Shown piece by piece: positions 49,320-56,627 of a stretch of DNA of 64,000 nucleotides. A model generated the notes under the pieces. That model was not told the DNA's origin and did no database searches. It saw only the letters and a program-made list of their open reading frames with translations. The position numbers were made by a program, and so were the translations under genes. The DNA comes from Crossiella cryophila. Its GTDB lineage: Bacteria > Actinomycetota > Actinomycetes > Mycobacteriales > Pseudonocardiaceae. The stretch spans positions 6,287,501 through 6,351,500 of the forward strand of contig NZ_JACHMH010000001.1 in assembly GCF_014204915.1 (NCBI RefSeq), read 5' to 3'. Numbering within the stretch: the stretch's first letter is position 1; every line of letters starts with the position of its first letter.

Positions 49320-50272
49320 CACGGGCCGCCGCCAGCACCGTGGCTATCGCCGCGGTACTCACCTTTGCCGTGGGCGCGCCGACGCCCGCTGAGGCAAGCC
49401 GGGATGGCCAGATCGTGGTGGTTCCCGGTGACCTCTTCGGCCACATCGGAGCCCCCTCCGTCGACCTCGGCGCCACCGCACCCAGTCAACCGGGCCGTCC
49501 AGGTCGCGGCGCGAGCGCCTCCACCGGCCGCGGCAGTGCGGCACCGACCTGCACCTACTCCCCCGCCGCGCACAGCCCGTCGGAGATGTTCGACCGGTAC
49601 CGCGAGTGGCACACAGGCTCCCTGGGCGGGGACGGCAAGGCCGCCTACACCCGCACCTGCAACGGGGCGACCAGCGGCTGGGTCACCGGACCCGCCCCAG
49701 GCCCAGGCGCCCGGTCGGCGCCGGTCCTGCCCAGCCCCGCAGAGTTGGCCGAGCGGGCCTTCGAGCAGCTCGTGTTGCCGCTGCCGATGCCCCGGATGTC
49801 CCCGGACGTGCAGCTCGCAGACGGGCGCCGGGCCACCGTGGTCGGCGAGCACACCTGGCTGTGGACCGAGCCGACGGTGTGGCGGCCGCAGGTGGAACGG
49901 GTGCAGGCCGGACCGGTCTGGGCCCAGGTCACCGCGACGCCCACTAGGTTGTCCTTCGACTCCGGCATGGGCCAGGGCCGCACCTGCACGGGGCCCGGCA
50001 CGCCGTACACCCGCGCGGCCGGGCTGCACGCCCCGTCGCCCACCTGTGACTTCGTCTACCCGCGCTCCTCCCACGGCCGCCCCGGCGAGCAGGTTCGCGC
50101 GCGGTTCACCATCACCTGGTCGGTGAGCTGGACCGGCTCCACCGGCACCGCGCCCGCCGGGGGCCGACTGCCCGATCTGATCTCCCGCGCCGAGCTAACC
50201 CTGGCCGTCGTGGAAGCCCAAGCCCTGCGGCGCGACCACGCAGCGAATTCCGCGTTATCAGGAAAGGGGTGA
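49316..50272 (+). CDS. Tad-locus secreted protein of unknown function
   Basis: This 318-residue protein has a Sec signal peptide (residues 1-~27, ending PAEA). A mature part is rich in Pro/Gly linkers with four-plus cysteines (SAAPTCTYSP, RTCNGATSG, GRTCTGPG, SPTCDFVYP), so it is exported and disulfide-bonded. ATG 49316 is fixed by the 4-nt overlap with the previous stop. No family is recognised. It may be a pilus-associated extracellular component. Confidence 0.72.
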   Translation: MTRAAASTVAIAAVLTFAVGAPTPAEASRDGQIVVVPGDLFGHIGAPSVDLGATAPSQPGRPGRGASASTGRGSAAPTCTYSPAAHSPSEMFDRYREWHTGSLGGDGKAAYTRTCNGATSGWVTGPAPGPGARSAPVLPSPAELAERAFEQLVLPLPMPRMSPDVQLADGRRATVVGEHTWLWTEPTVWRPQVERVQAGPVWAQVTATPTRLSFDSGMGQGRTCTGPGTPYTRAAGLHAPSPTCDFVYPRSSHGRPGEQVRARFTITWSVSWTGSTGTAPAGGRLPDLISRAELTLAVVEAQALRRDHAANSALSGKG

Positions 50273-50277
50273 ACACC

Positions 50278-50958
50278 ATGGGACATCCCCTGCCCAGTGC
50301 ACCCGCTGTCGCACGGAACAGTGCAGCGACCTCAGCAGCTCGGTCCGATCACCCGGCGCGGTTGCCGAGGCGGCGGCGCTGGTGGTTGCTGATCGCCGCG
50401 GTGGTGCTGGCCGCCGGGGCCGGCTACGGCAACTACCTGCTCATCTCCGCCCACGATGCCCGGGTCACGGTGCTGGTGCTGGCGCGCCAGGTCGAGTGGG
50501 GGCAGCGGATCACCGAGGCCGACCTGGCCACGGCCCGCATCGTCGAAGACCCCGCCGTGCACATGATCCGCGAGGAAGACCGCGCCACCGTGCTCGGCAA
50601 GACCGCGGCCACCGGGTTACCCGAGGGCAGCGTGCTCGCCCCGAAACACCTGACCGCAGACGCGATTCCCGCTGCGGGACAACACGTTGTCGCACTGGCG
50701 ATCAAATCGGGCCAGTTGCTCGCCCGCGGTCTGCACCCCGGCGAACGGGTCCAGGTGACCCCGATCGCCGCCAACCAGACCAGCGTGGACGGGGCGCTTC
50801 GGGGAACAGGGTTCGCCGCCCGGGTGCTGGTCGTCGGTAAGCCGGATACCCAAGGTGCGCTCACCGTCGACGTCGTGATCACCGCCGACCAGCTCACCAC
50901 GGCGACCGCGGCCGCGGCCGGTCCGGTGATCCTGACCCTGCTCGGCCCCGGGAACTAG
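50278..50958 (+). CDS. SAF-domain pilus assembly protein (CpaB/RcpC-like)
   Basis: This 226-residue protein starts at ATG 50278, 8 nt after AAAGGGG. One TM helix (~35-57) is followed by an SAF domain (~62-135, VTVLVLARQVEWGQRITEADL...GSVLAPKHL) and a C-terminal RcpC/CpaB region (GQLLARGLHPGERVQVTPI). In Tad systems CpaB/RcpC assists pilus assembly at the envelope. It overlaps, or nearly so, the preceding and following genes. Confidence 0.88.
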   Translation: MGHPLPSAPAVARNSAATSAARSDHPARLPRRRRWWLLIAAVVLAAGAGYGNYLLISAHDARVTVLVLARQVEWGQRITEADLATARIVEDPAVHMIREEDRATVLGKTAATGLPEGSVLAPKHLTADAIPAAGQHVVALAIKSGQLLARGLHPGERVQVTPIAANQTSVDGALRGTGFAARVLVVGKPDTQGALTVDVVITADQLTTATAAAAGPVILTLLGPGN

Positions 50959-50974
50959 GGAGGTGTGGCAGGTG

Positions 50975-51787
50975 ATGGCCGTGATCGCGATCGTCTCCGG
51001 CAAGTCCGCGCCTGGCGCGACCACCACCGTGGCCGCACTCGCCCACGCCTGGCCGGCGCCGCTGGTACTCGCCGACTGCGACCCCCACGGCGGCGACCTC
51101 ACCACCGGCTGGTTGTCACCGTGGTGGCTGCTGGGACAGCTGCGCCCCGAGCTGGGCGTGCTGTCCTTCGCCACCGCCACCCGGCACACCACCACCATCA
51201 CCGCAGACCTGCTCACCAGCCACCTCCAGACCGTGCCACCGGCGCCGCTGGCCAGGTTGCTGGCCGGGCTGGCCGACCCGGCCCAGGCCACCGCGCTCGG
51301 CGACGGCGGCTGGCAGCGGCTGGCCGAAGCGTTCACCGCGGCGTCCACGAGCCCGTACGGGGCGGTGGACGTGCTGGCCGACTGCGGGCGGATCACCGGC
51401 GCCACGGTGCCCTGGCCGGTGCTGGAGGCCGCCGACCTCATCCTGCTCGCCGTGCGCCCCGTGCCCCGGCACCTGCACTCCGCCCAACCCGCCCTGCTCG
51501 CGCTACGCGAACGCATCCCGGCCGACCGACTTGGCCTGGCGGTCTGCGGCACCACCCAGCTCGGCGTACGCGAAGTCCAGCGCCTGCTCGGCGTTCCGGC
51601 GCGCCTGAGCATGCCCGAGGACGCCACAACGGCCAGCGTCTTCAGCGACGGAGCCGACCGGCGACGCAGCGAGCGCACCGTGTTCGCCCGGGTTGCTGAG
51701 CGCACCGCGCTGCGCCTGCACACCGCCGGAACCCTCGCCCGTCCCGCAACCGCGGCACTGACCACCGTGAACGGAGCCCTCCGATGA
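50975..51787 (+). CDS. ParA/MinD-like ATPase (TadZ/CpaE-like)
   Basis: This ~270-residue Rossmann-type ATPase has a deviant Walker A SGKSAPGATTT (residues 8-18). The canonical KGGxGKT second lysine is Ala in GA-TT, as also in other actinobacterial CpaE-like proteins. Later motifs ADCDPHGGDLTTGWL and LADCGRI are as expected for this family. It probably places the Tad machinery at the cell pole or septum. GTG 50963/50972 starts are possible. It overlaps the TadA gene by 4 nt. Confidence 0.82.
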   Translation: MAVIAIVSGKSAPGATTTVAALAHAWPAPLVLADCDPHGGDLTTGWLSPWWLLGQLRPELGVLSFATATRHTTTITADLLTSHLQTVPPAPLARLLAGLADPAQATALGDGGWQRLAEAFTAASTSPYGAVDVLADCGRITGATVPWPVLEAADLILLAVRPVPRHLHSAQPALLALRERIPADRLGLAVCGTTQLGVREVQRLLGVPARLSMPEDATTASVFSDGADRRRSERTVFARVAERTALRLHTAGTLARPATAALTTVNGALR

Positions 51788-53259
51788 CCGCGGAACGACC
51801 CGAACCCGCCCGGCCACCCCGGCGCGGCGGACTCCACGCCGTCCCCACCGATCCCCACACCCCGCCGACCGATGCACCGAGGACGAGACCGGACCCGGAA
51901 CTGGTGCGGCAGCTCCGCCTCATCGTCGCCGCGCGTCGAGCCGAAGCCGACCAGGACGACGCCGATGGACAGGATCTCGCCGCGGAGCATGCCCGCGTGC
52001 TGGCGCTGGTGCAGGAGGAGATCACCGCCTGGGTGGTGCGCAACGCCCAGGCCGGGCACCCGCCGGTGACGATGACCTTCGAGCGCGAACTCGCCCAGGC
52101 AGTGGTCGCCTCCATGGCCGGGCTCGGCACCCTCTTGCCCCTGCTGGAACAGGAGGACGTCGAGAACGTCCACATCCACGGCTACGACCAGGTGTGGCTG
52201 GACCTGGCCGACGGCACGCTCCAACGCTGGCCGTACGCGGTGGCCGACTCCGACGCCACGCTCACCGCCATGGTGACCGATCTGGCCGCCCGCATGGGTC
52301 GCACCGCCCGCGAGTTCAGCTCGGCCAATCCCATGACCAGCTTCCGCCTGCCCATCGGCGGCGTGCTGGGCGCCCGGCTGTCCGCGGTGATCGGGGTGTC
52401 GGGCCGGCCGCGGATCGCCATCCGCCGCCACCGCCTGCACGATGCCGGCTTGGACGACCTGATCCGCGCCGGCACCGTCGACACGATTCTGGTGGCGTTC
52501 TTGCGGGCGGCGGTCCTGGCAGGGCGCAACATCCTGGTCACCGGCGGCCCCTACACCGGCAAGACCACCTTCTTGCGCTGCCTGGCCCGCGAGATCCCCG
52601 CCCACGAACACCTTGCCACCGTGGAAGATGACGCCGAACTGGGCCTGGACCTGCTGGGCACCCACACGCTGGTGACGCCGCTGGAGACCCGACAGGCCAA
52701 TGCCGAGGGCGTTGGCGCGATCGACCTGGACGACCTGCTCAAGCAAGTCCTGCGTCACTCACCGGGCCGGGTCCTGGTCGGGGAAGTCCGGGCCGGAGAG
52801 GTCACCTCACTGCTGCGCGCCTTGGGCAACGGCGCAGTCGGCGGCGGCATGGCCACCCTGCACGCAGGCTCCGCCGCCGCGGTCCCCGACCGCATCGCCG
52901 CCCTCGGCCAACTCGCCGTGCCACCGCTGCCGGTGGAGGCCGCCTACCGCTGGACAGCCTCAGCGGTGCACCTGATCGTGCATCTGGCCAAGACCGACCA
53001 CCACGACCCGCACTCCGGCCGATCCTGCCGCCAGCGCTACATCACCGAGATCGCCGAAATCGGCCCGGTCGGCGAGACCGGCCGCCCCGACCTCACCCGC
53101 ATCTTCAGCCCCCGCCCGGTCGACGGCCGGGCGATCCCGGACTTCCCGCCCAGCCCGGCCCTGCTGACCGAGCTGGTCCGGCACGGCTTCGATCCCGGTC
53201 TGCTGCACCAGGTCGACGGGGACTGGCAACCTGCACAACTCCGCCGGGACCTGCCATGA
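51784..53259 (+). CDS. Tad secretion ATPase TadA/CpaF
   Basis: This 491-residue hexameric secretion ATPase has Walker A GGPYTGKT at 254-261, an Asp-box ETRQANAEGVGAIDLDDLLK and Walker B LVGEVRAGE (331-339). The N-terminal domain (FERELAQAVVASMAGLG...VENVHIHGYDQVW) is typical of TadA/CpaF. It energises pilus extension and retraction with TadB and TadC, encoded directly downstream with 4-nt overlaps. Confidence 0.95.
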   Translation: MTAERPEPARPPRRGGLHAVPTDPHTPPTDAPRTRPDPELVRQLRLIVAARRAEADQDDADGQDLAAEHARVLALVQEEITAWVVRNAQAGHPPVTMTFERELAQAVVASMAGLGTLLPLLEQEDVENVHIHGYDQVWLDLADGTLQRWPYAVADSDATLTAMVTDLAARMGRTAREFSSANPMTSFRLPIGGVLGARLSAVIGVSGRPRIAIRRHRLHDAGLDDLIRAGTVDTILVAFLRAAVLAGRNILVTGGPYTGKTTFLRCLAREIPAHEHLATVEDDAELGLDLLGTHTLVTPLETRQANAEGVGAIDLDDLLKQVLRHSPGRVLVGEVRAGEVTSLLRALGNGAVGGGMATLHAGSAAAVPDRIAALGQLAVPPLPVEAAYRWTASAVHLIVHLAKTDHHDPHSGRSCRQRYITEIAEIGPVGETGRPDLTRIFSPRPVDGRAIPDFPPSPALLTELVRHGFDPGLLHQVDGDWQPAQLRRDLP

Positions 53260-54143
53260 CCACCGTGTCGGTGGTGCTGGGTGTGGTCTTGGCGGCCGCG
53301 CTCGGACTCGCTGTCGCCGGTCTCCGGACCTCGCCGGTGCCTCCGGTGCGGGATGGTTCTGGTTCCCGCGGGGGTGCCGTGGCGGTCCGGCCGCGGCAGT
53401 GGGCCTGGCTGAAGCCGTTGATGCTGGGCCTGGTGGTCGGCGGAGTGGTGGGCTGGGCCAGCGGGTGGCCGGTCGCCGCCGTGGCCGCCGGACTCGGCGC
53501 AGTGCTGGTGCCCCGCGCGGTAACGCAACCGGGCAACCGCGGCATGATCACCACCCTGGAGGCCGTGGCCGAATGGACCCGCCGGTTGGCCGACCTGCTC
53601 GGCACCGGCGCCGGCGGCCTGGAAACCGCGATCACCGCCAGCGCCGCCACCGCCCCCGCCGCCATCGCCGAACCCGTGCAGGCCCTGGCCGCCAGCACCC
53701 GCGTCGGCGGGCTGGACCCGGCACTGTGGGAGTTCGCCCGCCAACTCGACCACGCCGCCGCCCACCGCGTGGTGGCCTGCCTGATCCTGCGCCACCGCAG
53801 CGGCGGCCGCGGCCTGATCCCGATCCTCAACGAACTGGCCAGCTCCCTGCGCCAGGATGTAGCCGGACGCCGCCAGGTCGAAGCCGACCGCGCCAAGATC
53901 CGCACCTCCGTGCGCGCCCTGCTGGCCATCATCACCGCTATGACCGTGGGCCTGCTGGCCGCCACCGAGGACTACCTCGCCCCCTTCGACACCCTCACCG
54001 GACAGTTGTGGCTGGCCCTGGTCATCGGCCTGATCGCCCTGGCCTGCACCTGGCTGGCCGCGCTGACCCGCCTCCGGCCCGAGCCGGGATTCCTGCTGCG
54101 CCCCCAGACCTCCGGCAGTGCCGCGCGGAGGTGGCGGTCATGA
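53256..54143 (+). CDS. Tad inner-membrane platform protein (TadB-like)
   Basis: This 295-residue protein has TM segments at the N-terminus (~1-20, ~48-68) and two near the C-terminus (ALLAIITAMTVGLLAATEDY; LWLALVIGLIALACTWLAAL). A type II secretion F domain spans the middle (LEAVAEWTRRLADLLGTGAGGLETAI...). It overlaps TadA and TadC by 4 nt, so the platform is co-translated. It forms the inner-membrane base of the pilus. Confidence 0.9.
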   Translation: MTTVSVVLGVVLAAALGLAVAGLRTSPVPPVRDGSGSRGGAVAVRPRQWAWLKPLMLGLVVGGVVGWASGWPVAAVAAGLGAVLVPRAVTQPGNRGMITTLEAVAEWTRRLADLLGTGAGGLETAITASAATAPAAIAEPVQALAASTRVGGLDPALWEFARQLDHAAAHRVVACLILRHRSGGRGLIPILNELASSLRQDVAGRRQVEADRAKIRTSVRALLAIITAMTVGLLAATEDYLAPFDTLTGQLWLALVIGLIALACTWLAALTRLRPEPGFLLRPQTSGSAARRWRS

Positions 54144-55039
54144 ACTCCACGGTGGTGGTCGTGGCGCTGGGCGCCTGCGCCGGACTGGCGGTGGCGTTGC
54201 TGATCGCCGCATTGGTACCGGCACCGCGGATGGACCTGGTCGCGGCCATGACCCAGGTGCAGAACCGCCACAGCCCAACCGATGCAGCCGGGACGCCTCG
54301 TGCTCGGCGGCGGTGGCGACCAGGGCAGGTGCTGGAGGTGCTCGCCGAGCGCGCGGCCAGCTCGGACAGCCGGTGGTGGGGTGCCCCGGTGGTCGAGCTG
54401 GAGCTGTTGCAGCGCACCGTCATCGGCTACGTCGCCGCGCGCCTGGGATGGGGCCTTCTCACCTGCGCCTCCATCATCCTCATCGGCAGCGCGCTCGGTG
54501 TGGACGTGCTCACCGTCGTGGTACTGGCCGTAGCCGGTGCCTTCGCCGGGTCGCTGATCCCTGCGGCCCGGGTTCGGCGGGCCGCCGCCGCGGTGCGGCT
54601 GGAGTTCGCGCGCACCCTGGCCTCCTACCTCGAACTCGTCGCGCAGGAACGCTCGGCCGGTGCCGCGCCTACCGCGGCCCTGACCGAGGCCGCCACGATC
54701 GGCAACGGCCTGGTGTTCAACCGCATCCGGGAGATCCTCACCCGCACCCGACACACCGGAACACCTGCTTGGGACGCCCTTTCTCAGTGGGGGCAACGGT
54801 TCCAGATCCCCGCGATGGTCGAGCTGGCCGACATCACGGCCACCGCCGCGGACGGCGCGGCCATCTACACCACCCTGACCGCCAAGGCCGCCGCACTGCG
54901 CCAAGCCGCCCTGGCCAGTGACCGGGAAGAGGCCAACCGGCGCTCGGAAACCCTCGTCGGCCCCCTGGCCTGCCTGCTGTTCGCCTTCATGATCCTCATC
55001 ATCTACCCGCTGTTCACTCGCCTGCTCGAAAGGATGTAA
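54140..55039 (+). CDS. Tad inner-membrane platform protein (TadC-like)
   Basis: This 299-residue TadC-like F-domain protein has N-terminal TM segments (VVVALGACAGLAVALLIAAL), a large F domain (LASYLELVAQERSAGAAPTAALTEA...) and a C-terminal LLFAFMILIIYPLFTRLL helix. It pairs with TadB to form the platform. It overlaps TadB by 4 nt, and the Flp-like pilin follows 6 nt later. Confidence 0.9.
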   Translation: MNSTVVVVALGACAGLAVALLIAALVPAPRMDLVAAMTQVQNRHSPTDAAGTPRARRRWRPGQVLEVLAERAASSDSRWWGAPVVELELLQRTVIGYVAARLGWGLLTCASIILIGSALGVDVLTVVVLAVAGAFAGSLIPAARVRRAAAAVRLEFARTLASYLELVAQERSAGAAPTAALTEAATIGNGLVFNRIREILTRTRHTGTPAWDALSQWGQRFQIPAMVELADITATAADGAAIYTTLTAKAAALRQAALASDREEANRRSETLVGPLACLLFAFMILIIYPLFTRLLERM

Positions 55040-55045
55040 CCAGCC

Positions 55046-55303
55046 ATGCACCGCACACCCCGAGCCCAGACCGGAGACCCGAATCTCCGCATCCGGCTCC
55101 TCCTATTGCTCCTGCTCGCCACCGCGGCGGCTGACCAGATCGGCACCACTCTGCCCCGGCAGCTCCGGGGCCGCCGGGGCGGTGACGACGGGGTCGAGAC
55201 CGTGGAGATCGCCATCGCCATCGCCGCGGGCGTCGTCGTCGCGCTCGGGGCCGTGGCCCTCTACAAGCTCGTTGTCCAGAAGTACCTCAACCAACTGCCC
55301 TGA
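55046..55303 (+). CDS. Flp-type pilin with long leader
   Basis: This 85-residue protein has the prepilin site G49|V50-E-T-V-E54 followed by a hydrophobic helix (IAIAIAAGVVVALGAVALYKLVV), matching G|xxxxE of Flp/TadE prepilins. The mature pilin would be only ~36 residues. The 49-residue leader has its own hydrophobic stretch (RLLLLLLLATAAA) and is longer than the usual Flp leader of under 25, perhaps because of a misplaced start or a dual-membrane leader. It is the pilus subunit. Confidence 0.8.
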   Translation: MHRTPRAQTGDPNLRIRLLLLLLLATAAADQIGTTLPRQLRGRRGGDDGVETVEIAIAIAAGVVVALGAVALYKLVVQKYLNQLP

Positions 55304-55315
55304 CCGGTGAACACC

Positions 55316-55759
55316 ATGACCACCACCATCCACACAGGACAGACCCAGGCCAGCCGAGCCCGGCGGGATGATCGTGGTGCGGCGACGGTGCAGCTGGCCG
55401 TGCTGATGCCGGTCGTGCTCCTGCTGTTCGCCCTGGCCACTCAGCTCGGGCTCCTCTGGTACGCCCGCAGCCTGTGCCAAGCAGCAGCCCAAGCCGGACT
55501 TCAGGCTGCCCGCACCGTCACCGGCACCCCCGCCGACGGCCAGCAGGCCGCCCATTCCTTCCTGGAGCGGGCCGGCACCGGCCTGCTTACCAACACCGCG
55601 GTCACCGCGACCGCCACCACGAGCACGGTGAGCGTGGAGGTCTCGGCCACCGTGCCGCGCCTGCTTCCCTTGCCTGGGCTGGAGTTGCGGGTCATCCGAA
55701 GCGTCACCGGCGCCCAGGAACGCTTCACCACCCCCGCCGACACCGGGAGGCCACGATGA
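55316..55759 (+). CDS. TadE-like pseudopilin
   Basis: This ~147-residue protein has a basic N-terminus (SRARRDDRG), then G|AATVQLAVLMPVVLLLFALAT. This is a prepilin-like site with Gln where E5 is usual, and a TM helix. An extracytoplasmic domain follows. GTG 55307 is an alternative start. It is a minor pilin of the Tad system; the Gln in place of E5 sets it apart from the next gene. Confidence 0.8.
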   Translation: MTTTIHTGQTQASRARRDDRGAATVQLAVLMPVVLLLFALATQLGLLWYARSLCQAAAQAGLQAARTVTGTPADGQQAAHSFLERAGTGLLTNTAVTATATTSTVSVEVSATVPRLLPLPGLELRVIRSVTGAQERFTTPADTGRPR

Positions 55760-56202
55760 CCCGCCGCCCACGCCACCGCGGATGGGACGCGGCCGGGTCG
55801 GTCAGCGTGGAGTTCGCCGCCGCCGCAGGTCCCGTGCTGCTGCTGACGATCGCGGCCATGATCGCCGCCGGGCGGATCATGCTGGCCGACAACGTGATCA
55901 CCGACGCCGCCACCGCCGCGGCCCGCACCGCGTCCCTGGCCCGCACCGCTGCCCACGCACGCCAGACAGCCACCGCGACCGCGTACCGGGTACTCACTGA
56001 ACAGCGACTGCACTGCCGCAGTATCACCGTCACCCTGGACACCTCCGGCTTCACCGTCCCCCTCGGCCAGCCCGCGACCGTGTCCGCGACGGTGACCTGC
56101 GTGGCCGAGCTGAGCGACCTGGCCCTGCCTGGACTGCCCGGCACCCGAACCCTGCAGGAGACCTTCACCAGCCCCCTGGACAGTTTCCGGGGCCGAACAT
56201 GA
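55756..56202 (+). CDS. TadE/TadF-like pseudopilin
   Basis: This 148-residue protein has the prepilin site G|SVSVE (E at +5) after a basic N-terminus and an FAAAAGPVLLLTIAAMIAAGR helix. The extracytoplasmic part has two cysteines (LHCRSI, VTCVAEL). It overlaps the previous gene by 4 nt (ATG 55756) and the next by 4 nt. It is a minor pilin of the apparatus. Confidence 0.82.
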   Translation: MTRRPRHRGWDAAGSVSVEFAAAAGPVLLLTIAAMIAAGRIMLADNVITDAATAAARTASLARTAAHARQTATATAYRVLTEQRLHCRSITVTLDTSGFTVPLGQPATVSATVTCVAELSDLALPGLPGTRTLQETFTSPLDSFRGRT

Positions 56203-56627
56203 CACCCGCGGCTCGGCGGTTCGGCGACGAGGGGGCGGTCAGCGCGATGACCGCGATCCTGCTCGCCGCCCTCCTGCTCGTCTTCGCTCTCCTCGTCGAC
56301 GGCACGACACGGTTGCAGGCGCTGTCCCGGGCGGATGCGATCGCCGCGGAAGCCGCGCGGGCCGCGCTGACCGCGGTCGACACCCGCAGCACCCCCATCC
56401 AATTGGACACCACCACCGCACACACCATCGCCCACAGCTACCTGACCCGGTCCGGCTGCCCCGGCACGGTGGAGATCACCTCCGCCCGTACCGTCCGGGT
56501 TGAAGTGCGCTGCACCGCCCCGGCCCGCACCGGCCTGGTCGGCTCCCACCACACCGTGACCGGCACCGCCACCGCCCAGCTCGACATCGGCACCACTCCA
56601 CCACCTGGCCACGGTGCCCGGCCATGA
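56199..56627 (+). CDS. TadG-like pilus assembly protein
   Basis: This 142-residue protein begins RRFGDEGAVSAMTAILLAALLLVFALLVDG, a TadG/TadE-type anchor with G|AVSAM in place of the prepilin E5. A helical/beta extracytoplasmic domain with two cysteines (RSGCPGTVEI, EVRCTAPA) follows. It overlaps the neighbours by 4 nt, so it is part of the Tad operon. Confidence 0.8.
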   Translation: MTPAARRFGDEGAVSAMTAILLAALLLVFALLVDGTTRLQALSRADAIAAEAARAALTAVDTRSTPIQLDTTTAHTIAHSYLTRSGCPGTVEITSARTVRVEVRCTAPARTGLVGSHHTVTGTATAQLDIGTTPPPGHGARP

